NCBI GenBank assembly: GCA_018436855.1
Contig: JAHDKO010000015.1
Location: 1-64,000, forward strand
Length of the DNA: 64,000 bases
Origin: Deltaproteobacteria bacterium
Lineage (GTDB): Bacteria; Desulfobacterota; Desulfomonilia; UBA1062
Direction: 5' to 3'
This document shows positions 1-8,178 of this stretch, in pieces. Numbering within the stretch: position 1 is the first letter of the stretch; each line of letters begins with the position of its first letter. The notes below the pieces were generated by a model that was given only the letters and a program-made list of their open reading frames with translations, had not been told where the DNA came from and did no database searches. A program made the position numbers and the translations under genes.

Positions 1-79
1 ACTATACTACATTTTTCCCAGTGCGTCAATATCCAGACGCTTTGGTCTCTGGAAAGGGAAGAGTGAAAATACGGGCCTG

Positions 80-361
80 TCATTCCCCCTCGTTTACACG
101 ATCCCGCATATCTTTTCCGGACTTGAAGAAGGGGAGGGTTTTCTCCTTGACCTTGATCTTTTCCCCGCTCTTGGGATTTCTGCCGATGTAAGGCTTGTAG
201 TCCCTCATGACGAAGCTGCCGAAACCCCGGATTTCTACGCGCCGGTTATCCTTCATGGCCCTGACCATTGAATTCAGGATCGTGTTCACCATGGACTCTG
301 CCTTTTTCGGATGGAGCGCCATGCGCATGGACAGCTCTTCTATCAGTTCTGACTTGTTCAT
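80..361 (-). CDS. HU/IHF family DNA-binding protein
   Basis: A 93-residue protein of the usual HU/IHF length. It begins MNKSELIEEL, carries the family signature GFGSFVMRDYKPYIGRNP in the beta-arm at about residues 46-63, and ends with the conserved basic/Phe segment (LPFFKSGKDMRDRV). Proteins of this family bind and bend DNA as dimers in the nucleoid. I cannot decide between HU and IHF-beta; the GRNPKSGEKI arm fits either. The ATG at 361 follows a strong AGGAGG 6 nt upstream and a consensus promoter, so the start is secure. It stands alone, transcribed leftwards. Confidence 0.95.
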   Translation of the reverse strand: MNKSELIEELSMRMALHPKKAESMVNTILNSMVRAMKDNRRVEIRGFGSFVMRDYKPYIGRNPKSGEKIKVKEKTLPFFKSGKDMRDRVNEGE

Positions 362-393
362 CTGTTTCCTCCTAACTCATGTATATACAGTCA

Positions 394-421
394 ATTATAA
401 GGTGTTGTGAATTTGTGTCAA
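394..421 (-). promoter_or_regulatory. Consensus sigma-70 promoter of the HU-like gene
   Basis: Read on the minus strand: TTGACA (421-416), a 16-nt spacer, then TATAAT (399-394). Both hexamers are perfect matches to the consensus. The predicted start site is about 25 nt before the start codon's Shine-Dalgarno. This is the best promoter match in the window and fits high expression of a nucleoid protein. Confidence 0.85.
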
Positions 422-432
422 GGTTTTTTATG

Positions 433-1155
433 CTATTTTAATAGCTTACGGAGTTGTTTGACTTCGAAAGGGGCCAGTTCCCTGACCTGTCCAGGTACGA
501 TTCCCTTCAGGTTGATGGGGCCCACCGAGACCCGTTTGATGGACGTCACCTTGAGGCCGACCGCCTCGGCCATTCTTTTGATCTGATTTTTCAGACCCTG
601 CCGCAGCACGATCCTGAGCGTGGCCCCCCGGCCGTGGCGGCGGACCTCCTCCACGCCTGCAGGCCGCGTGGGAACACCGTCGAGCTCGACTCCCCGCCTC
701 ATCATCTCCAGCTGTTCCGCGCGGACGCTCGGGATCACCTTCACGAGATAGGTCTTGGGAACGTTGTAGGATGGATGGTGGAGCATGTGCGCCAATTCTC
801 CGTCATTGGTCAGAAGGAGCAGGCCCTCGGCGTCAAAATCAAGTCTTCCCACCGGGAACACCCCGGCATACCTTCCGGGGATGTGGTCCTTGACCGTGGG
901 TCTGCCCTGGGGATCGTGCAGGGTCGTGACCACGTTCCTGGGCTTGTACAGGGCGAGATAATGGGTCTGTTGGGGCGCGACCGGTTTTCCGTTTATGGTC
1001 ACCCTGTCCCGGGCCGGGTCTACGGAGTCGCCCAGGAGCGCTTTTTTCCCGTTGACGGCGACGCTTCCGGCCAGGATGAGCTCGTCGGCCTTTCTTCGGG
1101 AAATGGAGCCGGTCGAGGCGATGTATCGGTTGATGCGTACTTTTGCCATGGGCAC
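433..1155 (-). CDS. RsuA/RluB-family rRNA pseudouridine synthase
   Basis: About 240 residues. An N-terminal S4 RNA-binding domain (residues 5-50, RINRYIASTG...RRKADELI) precedes the pseudouridine synthase domain, whose catalytic aspartate lies in VGRLDFDAEGLLLLTNDG (about D106). The family isomerises uridine in rRNA; RluB modifies 23S rRNA and RsuA 16S rRNA, and I cannot separate them from sequence alone. A GTG start at 1155 has GAGGT 7 nt upstream; the in-frame ATG at 1149 is the alternative. It is not next to scpB, its frequent neighbour elsewhere, although scpAB are in this window. Confidence 0.92.
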   Translation of the reverse strand: MPMAKVRINRYIASTGSISRRKADELILAGSVAVNGKKALLGDSVDPARDRVTINGKPVAPQQTHYLALYKPRNVVTTLHDPQGRPTVKDHIPGRYAGVFPVGRLDFDAEGLLLLTNDGELAHMLHHPSYNVPKTYLVKVIPSVRAEQLEMMRRGVELDGVPTRPAGVEEVRRHGRGATLRIVLRQGLKNQIKRMAEAVGLKVTSIKRVSVGPINLKGIVPGQVRELAPFEVKQLRKLLK

Positions 1156-1477
1156 AGTATATACCTCAAAAAACGATGCACGTCTAAGGGTCTATTGTCC
1201 GGGCTGTTTTTTGGGGCGGGCTCAAGGTGATCCCGCACAAAAGGATCCGACATCCTCCGCAGGGCGGCTAGACCTGTCCGGTACCGCGCCCGGCGGTTTT
1301 CAGGACGCCGTCTACACGCACGGGCCCACGCACGGGCCGGCCTGGGCCTCCGAATCAATGGTATGGATCTCAAGCCCTGGAGCCTTCCCGTCCTTAAAAA
1401 GCGGACCCGGAAGGATGATTCGGCCGACCGCATGGCTTTCTATATAATGTCCGGATGGCCCGAATCAACCAGGGGGA
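1156..1477. other. Intergenic stretch without recognised gene
   Basis: Between the start of the pseudouridine synthase and the end of thiC. Open frames here are short and resemble no family I know. I see no clear terminator or RNA motif. Confidence 0.5.
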
Positions 1478-2755
1478 TCAGAGCACCTCGTGCATGCGCT
1501 TGATGGCGCAGAATTTTCCGCACATGGTGCACACGTCGTCCATGCCGATCCCGCTGGACTCGCGCAGGGACTTCGCCTTGCACGGGTCAAGGCTGAGCGC
1601 GGTCTGACGCCCCCAGTCCAGATTCTTGCGGGCACGGGCCATGGCCTCGTCCTGCTCCCATGCATATCCCATCCCCCTGGCCAGATCCGCCGCATGGGCC
1701 GCGATCCGGGATGCCACCACGCCTTCGATCACGTGCTCCACCGTAGGAAGCCGCAGGTGCTCGGCAGGGGTGACATAGCAGAGAAAGTCCGCGCCGAAGT
1801 ATGCGGCCATCGCACCGCCGATGGCCCCCGCGATATGGTCGTATCCGGCCGCGCAGTCCGTGACCAATGGGCCCAGAACATAGAAGGGCGCCCCTTTGCA
1901 CAGGGATTTTTGCAGGCGGATGTTCTCCTGGATCATGTTCATGGGCACATGACCCGGACCCTCGATGATGACCTGCACCCCCTTGTCCCAGGCGCGCCGG
2001 GCCAGCTCAGCCAGCGTGACGAGCTCGGTGATCTGCGCGCAGTCGGTGGCGTCGGATACCGCACCCGGGCGCATGCCGTCGCCCAGAGACAGGGTCACGT
2101 CATATTCAGCCAGGATGTCCAGGATCTCGTCATAGTGCTCGTACAGCGGCGACTCCCGGTTGTTTTTCTTCATCCACGCGGCCAGGAACGACCCGCCCCG
2201 GCTCACCACGTCCAGGATCCTGTGCTGCGAGCTCAGGGCCTTCAGCGCCTGCATCGTCACCCCGGAATGGATGGTCATGAAGTCCACGCCCTCCTCGGCC
2301 TGGCTCCGGACCGTTTCGAGGAAGTCGCGGATGGTCATGTCCGTGATGTCCCTGCGGGCTGAGGAAAGCTCGAACGCGGTCTGGTAGATGGGGACCGTCC
2401 CGACCATAACCGGCGACTCCCTGACGACCTCCCTGCGGATGTCGATGAGCCGGGAGCCCAGGGAGAGGTCCATGACTGCGTCAGCCCCGTGGGCGACCGC
2501 CGCGTGGAGCTTCTCGATCTCGTTGTGGATATCCATATGGTAGGGGGACGAGCCGATGTTCGCATTGACCTTGGTCCGCAGGCCCTTGCCGATGCCCCTC
2601 ACCCGGGGCAGGGATTTCCCCTTGTTTCTGGGTATGACGATGGTGCCTGCGCTCACGCAGTCGCGGATATACCCGGGATCGATCCCTTCATACTCGGCAA
2701 CCGCGTGCATCTCCGGGGTGATGATCCCTTTCTGTGCCTCTTGTTTTTGTGTCAT
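1478..2755 (-). CDS. thiC: Phosphomethylpyrimidine synthase ThiC
   Basis: Radical-SAM enzyme that converts aminoimidazole ribotide into hydroxymethylpyrimidine phosphate, the pyrimidine half of thiamine. About 425 residues, the short form without the N-terminal extension of E. coli ThiC. Visible family segments are KVNANIGSSP, MTIHSGVT, LSLGDGMRPG, EGPGHVPMNMI and the C-terminal cluster motif CTMCGKFC (CxxCxxxC), which binds the [4Fe-4S] cluster. Two starts are possible: ATG 2761 overlaps the upstream stop as ATGA, but AGGAG is only 1 nt away; ATG 2755 has the same AGGAG at 7 nt and is preferred. Third gene of the riboswitch-controlled thiamine operon. Confidence 0.95.
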   Translation of the reverse strand: MTQKQEAQKGIITPEMHAVAEYEGIDPGYIRDCVSAGTIVIPRNKGKSLPRVRGIGKGLRTKVNANIGSSPYHMDIHNEIEKLHAAVAHGADAVMDLSLGSRLIDIRREVVRESPVMVGTVPIYQTAFELSSARRDITDMTIRDFLETVRSQAEEGVDFMTIHSGVTMQALKALSSQHRILDVVSRGGSFLAAWMKKNNRESPLYEHYDEILDILAEYDVTLSLGDGMRPGAVSDATDCAQITELVTLAELARRAWDKGVQVIIEGPGHVPMNMIQENIRLQKSLCKGAPFYVLGPLVTDCAAGYDHIAGAIGGAMAAYFGADFLCYVTPAEHLRLPTVEHVIEGVVASRIAAHAADLARGMGYAWEQDEAMARARKNLDWGRQTALSLDPCKAKSLRESSGIGMDDVCTMCGKFCAIKRMHEVL

Positions 2756-2757
2756 GA

Positions 2758-3771
2758 TCATACTCCTGTTCGTGCGTGGATGGCCCGCATCTCCTGCGCC
2801 GGGTCCGGTGCATCCGCAACGGCGTGGATGCACGCCACGTTGTGGCAGGGAACGCCGGCAAGGTCTTCGAGCCGCTCACGCGTGATTCCTCCGATGGCCG
2901 CCACCGGCAGCCCGGAGCGGGCGACTGCCCGGCCAAGGGCCTCCACCCCGGTGACGGGGTCGGGATTTGTTTTGGAAAATGGAGAGAAAACCGGGCCGAA
3001 ACCGATGTAGTCCACGGGTTCGTCCTGGGCCAGTTCCACCTGCTCCAGAGTATGGGTGGACAGGCCGATGATCATCTTCTCTCCCGCCAGTTTCCTGGCC
3101 TCCCGGGGAGGGATGTCGTCCTGCCCCAGGTGGACGCCGTCAGCCCCTGAAATCATCGCAATATCGACGCGGTCGTTTATGATGAAGAGGGTCCCGGTCC
3201 CGGCGGTGATGTCTTTCAGCGCATGGGCGATCCTGAGGAATGCCTTCGAGCTCTCGTCCTTGCAGCGAAGCTGGATTGCCGGAATTTTCTCGGCCACGGC
3301 CATCTTTGCGAGGGCCTCGTACCCTGCCCGGGGCTTAGTCAGGATGAGGTAGAGCCCCGGGCCGAGCACGGGGCGGTATGCCCGCTCCATGTCCTGCTCG
3401 AGCTGATAGCACTCGTAACGGAGCTCTTTCATGATCGCGGCCCTGTCCGGAGAGTCGATCTTCATCAGCTCTTCAAGAACCCTCAAGCCCTCCTGGGCGC
3501 GCTTCATGTTCGATCTGACGACATCCCTGATCGAGGACCTCCTGTTTTCCAGAGAGCCCTTTGCTGCAAAGCCCACATCGCCGGCTGCGTCGCGGGAAGA
3601 GACGAGCGGGGCGGGGTCTGCCTGCGCGCTGATCCGGTGCCTCATTCTTTTAAGCCTCTGCTGTATCGGGGCGTCGTCCCGGACATAGCGGAACACGTCC
3701 TCCACCACCCTGAGGCCCTCGGTGACCCGGTTGAGGTTGGCATCGATCAATCGCAGCACTTCCCGGTTCAT
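2758..3771 (-). CDS. thiE: ThiD2-ThiE fusion, thiamine-phosphate synthase
   Basis: A 337-residue two-domain protein. Residues 1-135 match the ThiD2-type helical domain ([21 protein letters not shown]... and a second inner repeat [15 protein letters not shown]). Residues 138-337 are a TIM-barrel ThiE that joins hydroxymethylpyrimidine diphosphate to thiazole phosphate; [32 protein letters not shown] and [12 protein letters not shown] are recognisable. ThiD2 is reported as an alternative HMP-phosphate kinase-type domain in organisms lacking ThiD; no separate thiD is present in this window. It overlaps thi4 by 4 nt (ATGA) and runs directly into thiC, so the three are translationally coupled. Confidence 0.9.
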   Translation of the reverse strand: MNREVLRLIDANLNRVTEGLRVVEDVFRYVRDDAPIQQRLKRMRHRISAQADPAPLVSSRDAAGDVGFAAKGSLENRRSSIRDVVRSNMKRAQEGLRVLEELMKIDSPDRAAIMKELRYECYQLEQDMERAYRPVLGPGLYLILTKPRAGYEALAKMAVAEKIPAIQLRCKDESSKAFLRIAHALKDITAGTGTLFIINDRVDIAMISGADGVHLGQDDIPPREARKLAGEKMIIGLSTHTLEQVELAQDEPVDYIGFGPVFSPFSKTNPDPVTGVEALGRAVARSGLPVAAIGGITRERLEDLAGVPCHNVACIHAVADAPDPAQEMRAIHARTGV

Positions 3772-4544
3772 GATCTAAGCCTTTGCGTGATCTCGCGGGC
3801 GGCCTTTCTGCCCGAGAGTAGCATGCCGCCGAACACGGGCCCCATGCGGTAGCCGCCATAGGACGCGTTGGCCGCCATGCCCGAGACAAAGAGCCCGGGA
3901 AAGACCTCGCGGGTGTTCTCCACCGTGTGCTGTTCTCCGAGTCCGGCATCCATGGAGCGCTCTCCCACGATGCCTCCGGTGGGGGTGTCGAGCCTGACGC
4001 CCATCTTCCTCACCAGGGCGGTCACGACATTGGCCGGGTGGCCCGTGGCGTCCAGGACAAACGATGAATGAAGAGTGAGCGGGTCAACGTGGAGACCGGC
4101 CATCTCCACGGGCGAATAGTTGATGACCAGGCCCGAGACCCGGTTGTTCTTGAACACCACGTCTTCGATGCTGATGCAGTTGAAGATCTTCAGCCCCCGG
4201 TCCATGGCCCGGTGGATCAGGGTGGACACCGCGTGGACCGAGTCCGCCGTGTAGTAGCCCGGCTCGAAGGTCTTCACCGGGATATCGAGCTCGTCCAGGA
4301 TCTCCCGGGCCTCCTCCTGGATGACGATCTCGTTGAACATCATGCCGCCGCCCCACATGCCGCCCCCGATGGAGAGCTTCTTCTCGAACACGGCCGCCTT
4401 TATTCCGGACCCGGCCAGATAGTACCCCGCGACCAAGCCCGACGGCCCCGCGCCCACGATGGCCACGTCCAGCTCCAGGGCCCACAGGAGCTTTTCCATA
4501 TAGGTGCTGATGATCGCCTTGCTGATGGTTACCTCGTTGAGCAT
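3768..4544 (-). CDS. Thi4-type thiazole synthase, histidine (sulfide-using) form
   Basis: 258 residues, FAD/NAD-binding fold with GAGPSG at 31-36 and the family segments [16 protein letters not shown]-equivalent [11 protein letters not shown] and [28 protein letters not shown]. Thi4 makes the thiazole moiety from NAD and glycine. Yeast-type enzymes sacrifice a cysteine in a CMDP segment; here that position is histidine (GLHVDPLT, H152), as in methanogen enzymes that use free sulfide catalytically with iron. This points to an anaerobic, sulfide-containing cell. The start has a strong AAGGGGGG upstream. First gene of the operon, downstream of the TPP riboswitch. Confidence 0.92.
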   Translation of the reverse strand: MLNEVTISKAIISTYMEKLLWALELDVAIVGAGPSGLVAGYYLAGSGIKAAVFEKKLSIGGGMWGGGMMFNEIVIQEEAREILDELDIPVKTFEPGYYTADSVHAVSTLIHRAMDRGLKIFNCISIEDVVFKNNRVSGLVINYSPVEMAGLHVDPLTLHSSFVLDATGHPANVVTALVRKMGVRLDTPTGGIVGERSMDAGLGEQHTVENTREVFPGLFVSGMAANASYGGYRMGPVFGGMLLSGRKAAREITQRLRS

Positions 4545-4621
4545 GTCTGTTCCCCCCTTTTTTCAGGTATCGTCTCCCGGGGTGGCGACCACCGGCCTGT
4601 CCGTCGCATGGAGGATCGACG

Positions 4622-4656
4622 AAAAAAAGCCGCCTCCAGCAAAAGGAGGCGGCTTC
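4622..4656 (-). terminator. Riboswitch-controlled intrinsic terminator
   Basis: On the minus strand, a GC-rich stem (arms 4645-4655 and 4627-4637, core GAGGCGGCTT complement) is followed by a run of seven U (4628-4622). It lies between the TPP aptamer and thi4, so it is the likely expression platform: TPP binding should favour this hairpin and stop transcription of the thiamine genes. Confidence 0.85.
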
Positions 4657-4693
4657 TTGGCCGGTACAGGAACAATCACGTACGGTGTCAATG

Positions 4694-4770
4694 TTCTCCC
4701 TTCGCTGGTATTACCCAGATCAGGTTCAACGGGTATGATCTCAGGCCCGGCAAAAAACCGGCCACCCCAT
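4694..4770 (-). ncRNA. TPP (THI element) riboswitch
   Basis: The minus-strand RNA contains the universally conserved TPP aptamer blocks in order: a GGGGTGG start, CTGAGA (4743-4738), ACCCGTTGAACCTGATCTGG and the closing GTAATACCAGCG...GGGA. Spacing between CTGAGA and the TTGAACCTGATC block is normal. The P3 region is short (GGCCGGTTTTTTGCCGGGCC forms a hairpin). It controls thi4-thiE-thiC through the terminator just downstream. Confidence 0.95.
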
Positions 4771-4787
4771 GTAAAAGAGCGATTATT

Positions 4788-4816
4788 CTTGTATCCCATG
4801 GAGCGGCCGCAGTCAA
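4788..4816 (-). promoter_or_regulatory. Probable promoter of the thiamine operon
   Basis: Minus strand: TTGACT (4816-4811), 17-nt spacer, TACAAG (4793-4788). It would start transcription about 10 nt before the TPP aptamer. The -10 match is moderate. Confidence 0.55.
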
Positions 4817-4839
4817 GGAAGAATCATCCGGCTCCGGGT

Positions 4840-4952
4840 CATCATGGGGTCACATTATGGGGTCACACATTATGGGGTCAGGTCTCTACATATGACATTG
4901 GAAATGTCATATGTAGAGACCTGACCCCGATTCTCCTGACCCCGATTCTCTG
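4840..4952. repeat. REP-like palindromic element, copy 1
   Basis: A perfect 25-bp inverted repeat (arms 4874-4898 and 4904-4928, 5-nt loop) beginning GGGGTCAGGTCTCTACATAT. To its left are two more ATGGGGTCAC units and to its right two CTGACCCCGATTCTC units, so the element is nested. The same 25-nt arm is present at 42029-42082. It lies between the divergent thiamine operon and the M50 gene. Form and sequence fit repetitive extragenic palindromes mobilised by RAYT transposases, a remnant of which lies at 15391. Confidence 0.85.
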
Positions 4953-5064
4953 CTCCCCCGCCCCGGGGAAAGGTCCTGCCCCGCAATTATCGATGGTCCG
5001 GATCATTGAAAAATCGTGCGGTAACTTTTTGACACCGCATCGTCCATACGGTATAAGCCTCCCC

Positions 5065-5679
5065 ATGAACAGCATGATACAACAGATTATTCTCCTCATC
5101 GTGCCCGTGCTCTTTTCCATCACGGTCCATGAGGTCTGTCACGGATATGCGGCATACCGGCTCGGGGACCCCACCGCCAGGAACGCCGGGAGACTCACCC
5201 TGAATCCGATCAAGCACATCGATGTCGTGGGTCTCCTGGTGCTGATCATCACCCGGATGATCGGCTGGGCCAAGCCCGTGCCGGTGGACCCGAGGTATTT
5301 CCGGAACCCGCGGAAAGACATGATGTGGGTATCGCTGGCAGGGCCTGCCTCCAACATCGTGCTTGCCGTGATCTTTGCGCTTGTCTACAAGGCGTTCGGC
5401 GGCATGCTCGCGGCGTCGTATTTGTTCCCGCTGAGCTTCATGATCGAGATCATGATCATGATCAACGTGGGTCTTGCCGTGTTCAATCTGATCCCCATAC
5501 CGCCCCTGGACGGCAGCCACATCCTGGAAGGGCTGCTCCCCCCGGACATGGCCAGGGCGTATTCGGCCATAGCCCCCTACGGGTTCATGATCCTGCTGCT
5601 GCTGATCTTCACCCGGGTGGTGGATTTCGTGATTTTCCCCATCATCAGGACAATCGTACAGATTTTACTGAGCATATGA
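5065..5679 (+). CDS. Site-2 protease family (M50) membrane metalloprotease
   Basis: 204 residues, almost entirely hydrophobic helices. HEVCH (H22, E23, H26) in the first membrane segment is the zinc-binding HExxH, and NLIPIPPLDGSHIL near residue 155 supplies the third zinc ligand in the NPxDG-like motif. GDPTARNAGRLTLNP is typical of the small bacterial subfamily. These enzymes cut substrates within the membrane; the substrate here is unknown. ATG 5065 begins the first strongly hydrophobic helix. First gene of a cluster with trpS, scpA and scpB, an order common in Deltaproteobacteria. Confidence 0.92.
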   Translation: MNSMIQQIILLIVPVLFSITVHEVCHGYAAYRLGDPTARNAGRLTLNPIKHIDVVGLLVLIITRMIGWAKPVPVDPRYFRNPRKDMMWVSLAGPASNIVLAVIFALVYKAFGGMLAASYLFPLSFMIEIMIMINVGLAVFNLIPIPPLDGSHILEGLLPPDMARAYSAIAPYGFMILLLLIFTRVVDFVIFPIIRTIVQILLSI

Positions 5680-5690
5680 CAAGGAGCCAT

Positions 5691-6683
5691 ATGGACAGGA
5701 AACGCATCGTATCCGGCATCAGGCCCACCGGCGATCTTCACATCGGGCACTACCTGGGCGTTCTGAAGAACTGGGTTGAGCTCCAGAGGGACTACCAGTG
5801 CTTCTATTTCGTGGCAGACTGGCACGCGCTGACCAGCGAGTTCCGCGATCCCGGCGTCATCCGGAAGAGCTCGCGGGACATGGTCATGACCTGGCTGAGC
5901 GTGGGCATCGACCCGCAGGCCTCGGTGATCTTCCGGCAGTCCGACATCAAGAACCATGCGGAGCTCTTCCTGCTCCTGTCCATGATCACGCCGGTGCCCT
6001 GGCTGGAGCGGAACCCCGCCTACAAGGAGCTCAGGGAGGAGCTCAAGGAAAAGGACCTGAGCAACCTGGGGTTCCTCGGATACCCGGTGCTCCAGGCGGC
6101 GGACATCGTCATGTATCATGCGGACAAGGTGCCCATCGGCGAGGACCAGCTCCCTCACCTGGAGCTTACCCGCGAGATCGTCAGGAGGTTCAACTTCCTC
6201 TATGGCGAGGGGATTCTCAAGGAGCCCAGGGAGATTCTCACCGAGGCGGCCCGGGTGCTGGGGATCGACGGCAGGAAGATGTCCAAGTCGTACGGCAATG
6301 CCATCTTCATCTACGAGACAGAGGAGAGCCTCAGGCAGAAGGTCATGCAGATGTTCACCGATGTGAAGCGACTGAGGAAAAAAGACCCGGGCGAACCGGA
6401 GGACTGCAACCTCTACCCCCTGCACGAGTACTTCACGGATGAGGAAACAAGGCGGGAAATTCAGGCCGGCTGCCGGAGCGCGGATCTGGGCTGCGTGGAG
6501 TGCAAGAAGATCCTCATCGGAAATCTCGTCAGCGAGTTCCAGCCCGTCTGGGAGAAGATCGACTACTACCGGGATCATGCCTCCCTGATCGACGACATCA
6601 TCCGTCAGGGCGCCACGAGGGCCGGTGAAGAGTCGGAGGCGACTATGGAAAAGGTCCGCGCCGCCATGCGGATGTCCGGGTAA
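5691..6683 (+). CDS. trpS: Tryptophanyl-tRNA synthetase
   Basis: 330 residues, the usual bacterial length. Class I signatures are HIGH (17-20, in RPTGDLHIGHYLG) and KMSKS (196-200, in DGRKMSKSYGNAI); the segments FVADWHALTSE and YPVLQAADIV belong to the tryptophan pocket and dimer core. It charges tRNA-Trp in the cytoplasm. ATG 5691 is chosen because AAGGAG ends 4 nt before it; an in-frame ATG at 5676 overlaps the M50 stop as ATGA and is an alternative, adding five residues. Confidence 0.97.
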   Translation: MDRKRIVSGIRPTGDLHIGHYLGVLKNWVELQRDYQCFYFVADWHALTSEFRDPGVIRKSSRDMVMTWLSVGIDPQASVIFRQSDIKNHAELFLLLSMITPVPWLERNPAYKELREELKEKDLSNLGFLGYPVLQAADIVMYHADKVPIGEDQLPHLELTREIVRRFNFLYGEGILKEPREILTEAARVLGIDGRKMSKSYGNAIFIYETEESLRQKVMQMFTDVKRLRKKDPGEPEDCNLYPLHEYFTDEETRREIQAGCRSADLGCVECKKILIGNLVSEFQPVWEKIDYYRDHASLIDDIIRQGATRAGEESEATMEKVRAAMRMSG

Positions 6684-6698
6684 GGGAAGGCGACGGAG

Positions 6699-7412
6699 GT
6701 GCTTCCCGCAGCGGTGGAGTATCCAGCTCCGGAATTCATCCTGAGGCTGCCCGAGTTCGAGGGGCCGCTGGATCTGCTGCTCTACCTTATCGAGAAGAAC
6801 CGTTTCACCCTGGAGAACTTGGAGGTCTGCCCGGTCGTGGACCAGTATCTGCAGTATGTGGAACAGGCCAGGACTCTGGACGTGAGCCTGGCCGGGGAGT
6901 TTCTGGAAATGGCCTCGTACCTGGTATGGCTCAAGTCCTGCCTGCTGCTGCCGGCGAGCATCGAAGACGGGCGGGACGAAGACTTCAACCCCGCTCGTGA
7001 GCTCAAGGAGATGCTCATCGCCTACCGCGCCATCCGGCATGCCTCTCTGGAGCTCTCCGGCAGGCCTCTGCTCCTGCGCGACAAGTTTCCCAAGGGCCTT
7101 TCCCAGGAGGAGCGAGGGGTCTCGCCTTTGAGCATCGGGGCACTGCTGCAGGCGGTCAACGCCATCAGGGCGCGGACCAGAAAATATGTCATGGAGGTCG
7201 TGGCCAACCGGTTCGACATTCAGGCCATGATCGCGAGGATCGAGGACATTCTGAAAGGCAGGCCCCGAGTGGCCCTGAAAGACATCGTGGAGACACAGGA
7301 GCGGATGGAGCTCATCGGGGCCTTTGCCGCTTCCCTGGAGCTCTCCAAGCGCAGCATCGTGCGACTGGTCCAGCGCGGGCTTTTTGCGGCCATCTATCTC
7401 GTACGGAGATGA
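6699..7412 (+). CDS. scpA: Segregation and condensation protein A
   Basis: 237 residues. The N-terminal kleisin signature FEGPLDLLLYLIEKNRF (about 14-30) and a C-terminal winged-helix region identify ScpA, the kleisin that bridges the two SMC heads in the bacterial condensin. GTG start at 6699 with GGAGG-like signal overlapping; it begins 15 nt after trpS. Followed by scpB. No smc gene is in the window. Confidence 0.95.
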   Translation: MLPAAVEYPAPEFILRLPEFEGPLDLLLYLIEKNRFTLENLEVCPVVDQYLQYVEQARTLDVSLAGEFLEMASYLVWLKSCLLLPASIEDGRDEDFNPARELKEMLIAYRAIRHASLELSGRPLLLRDKFPKGLSQEERGVSPLSIGALLQAVNAIRARTRKYVMEVVANRFDIQAMIARIEDILKGRPRVALKDIVETQERMELIGAFAASLELSKRSIVRLVQRGLFAAIYLVRR

Positions 7413-7464
7413 GCGCGATGGATCGTCGCCAGGGCATACTCTGCGGGCAGGGGAGGTGAGACGG

Positions 7465-7995
7465 ATGCACGTCCGGGAGATCATCGAGGCGCTCATATTT
7501 TCCGCGAGTGGTTCACTCCCGGCCAGGGACATCCTCAAGGCGGTCCCCGGCACGAGCGTCGAGGACCTCGAATCGTACGTCTCGGAGCTCAACCGCATGT
7601 ACGGGGAGACCGGCAGGAGCTTCCGCATCGAGCGGGTATCGAACGGTTACCAGTACGTGACAAGGGAGGAGTACGCGCCCTATCTCAAGTTGCTGCACGC
7701 ACCGGTGAGGCTGTCCATGCCCTCGCTTGAGGTTCTCGCCGTGGTCGCCTATAAGGGGCCGTGCTCCAAACAGGTCATCGATTCCATCCGCGGGGTCGAC
7801 TCCACCTCTTCTCTGAAAAGCCTCCTGAAGCACCAGCTCATCGACATCAGACACGGCAAGCCCCTGATGTATCACACCACCACCCGGTTTCTGGAGGTAT
7901 TCGGTCTCGACTCCCTTTCCGACCTGCCTGATCTCAAGCAGTTCGAAGAGGTGTTCCGCGAGGAACCGCAATGTATTCCCGAGGAGGAAGGGTGA
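7465..7995 (+). CDS. scpB: Segregation and condensation protein B
   Basis: 176 residues with two winged-helix domains. IIEALIFSASGSLPARDI at the start and SLEVLAVVAYKGPCSKQVID...IRGVDSTSSLKSLL in the middle are diagnostic of ScpB, which dimerises and binds ScpA in the SMC complex. ATG 7465 has GGGGAGG about 8 nt upstream; the frame is open further 5' but without an initiation signal. Second gene of the scpAB pair. Confidence 0.95.
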   Translation: MHVREIIEALIFSASGSLPARDILKAVPGTSVEDLESYVSELNRMYGETGRSFRIERVSNGYQYVTREEYAPYLKLLHAPVRLSMPSLEVLAVVAYKGPCSKQVIDSIRGVDSTSSLKSLLKHQLIDIRHGKPLMYHTTTRFLEVFGLDSLSDLPDLKQFEEVFREEPQCIPEEEG

Positions 7996-8178
7996 GTGCG
8001 CCCGGCTGATCCGAGTGCGTCTCTGGGCATTGCTTGCCCGCTGCTTTCATGGACGATAAGGTTGGGGCGAGTGCCATGCAGATGCGCGCTGGGATAGCGG
8101 GTCCGATTTCGCCGTGAAGGCGTTCAACGGGAGCCGCGGGATTCCCGGACGATGTGCGGGATGATCTTCGGGGGGCTC

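Noticed and set aside
454-1230. Long plus-strand frame opposite the pseudouridine synthase
   Set aside because: Antisense shadow of a gene whose protein matches a known family along its full length.
5577-7628. 683-codon minus-strand frame opposite trpS and scpA
   Set aside because: Shadow frame produced by GC-rich third positions of trpS and scpA; protein is His/Leu/Asp-rich without family resemblance.
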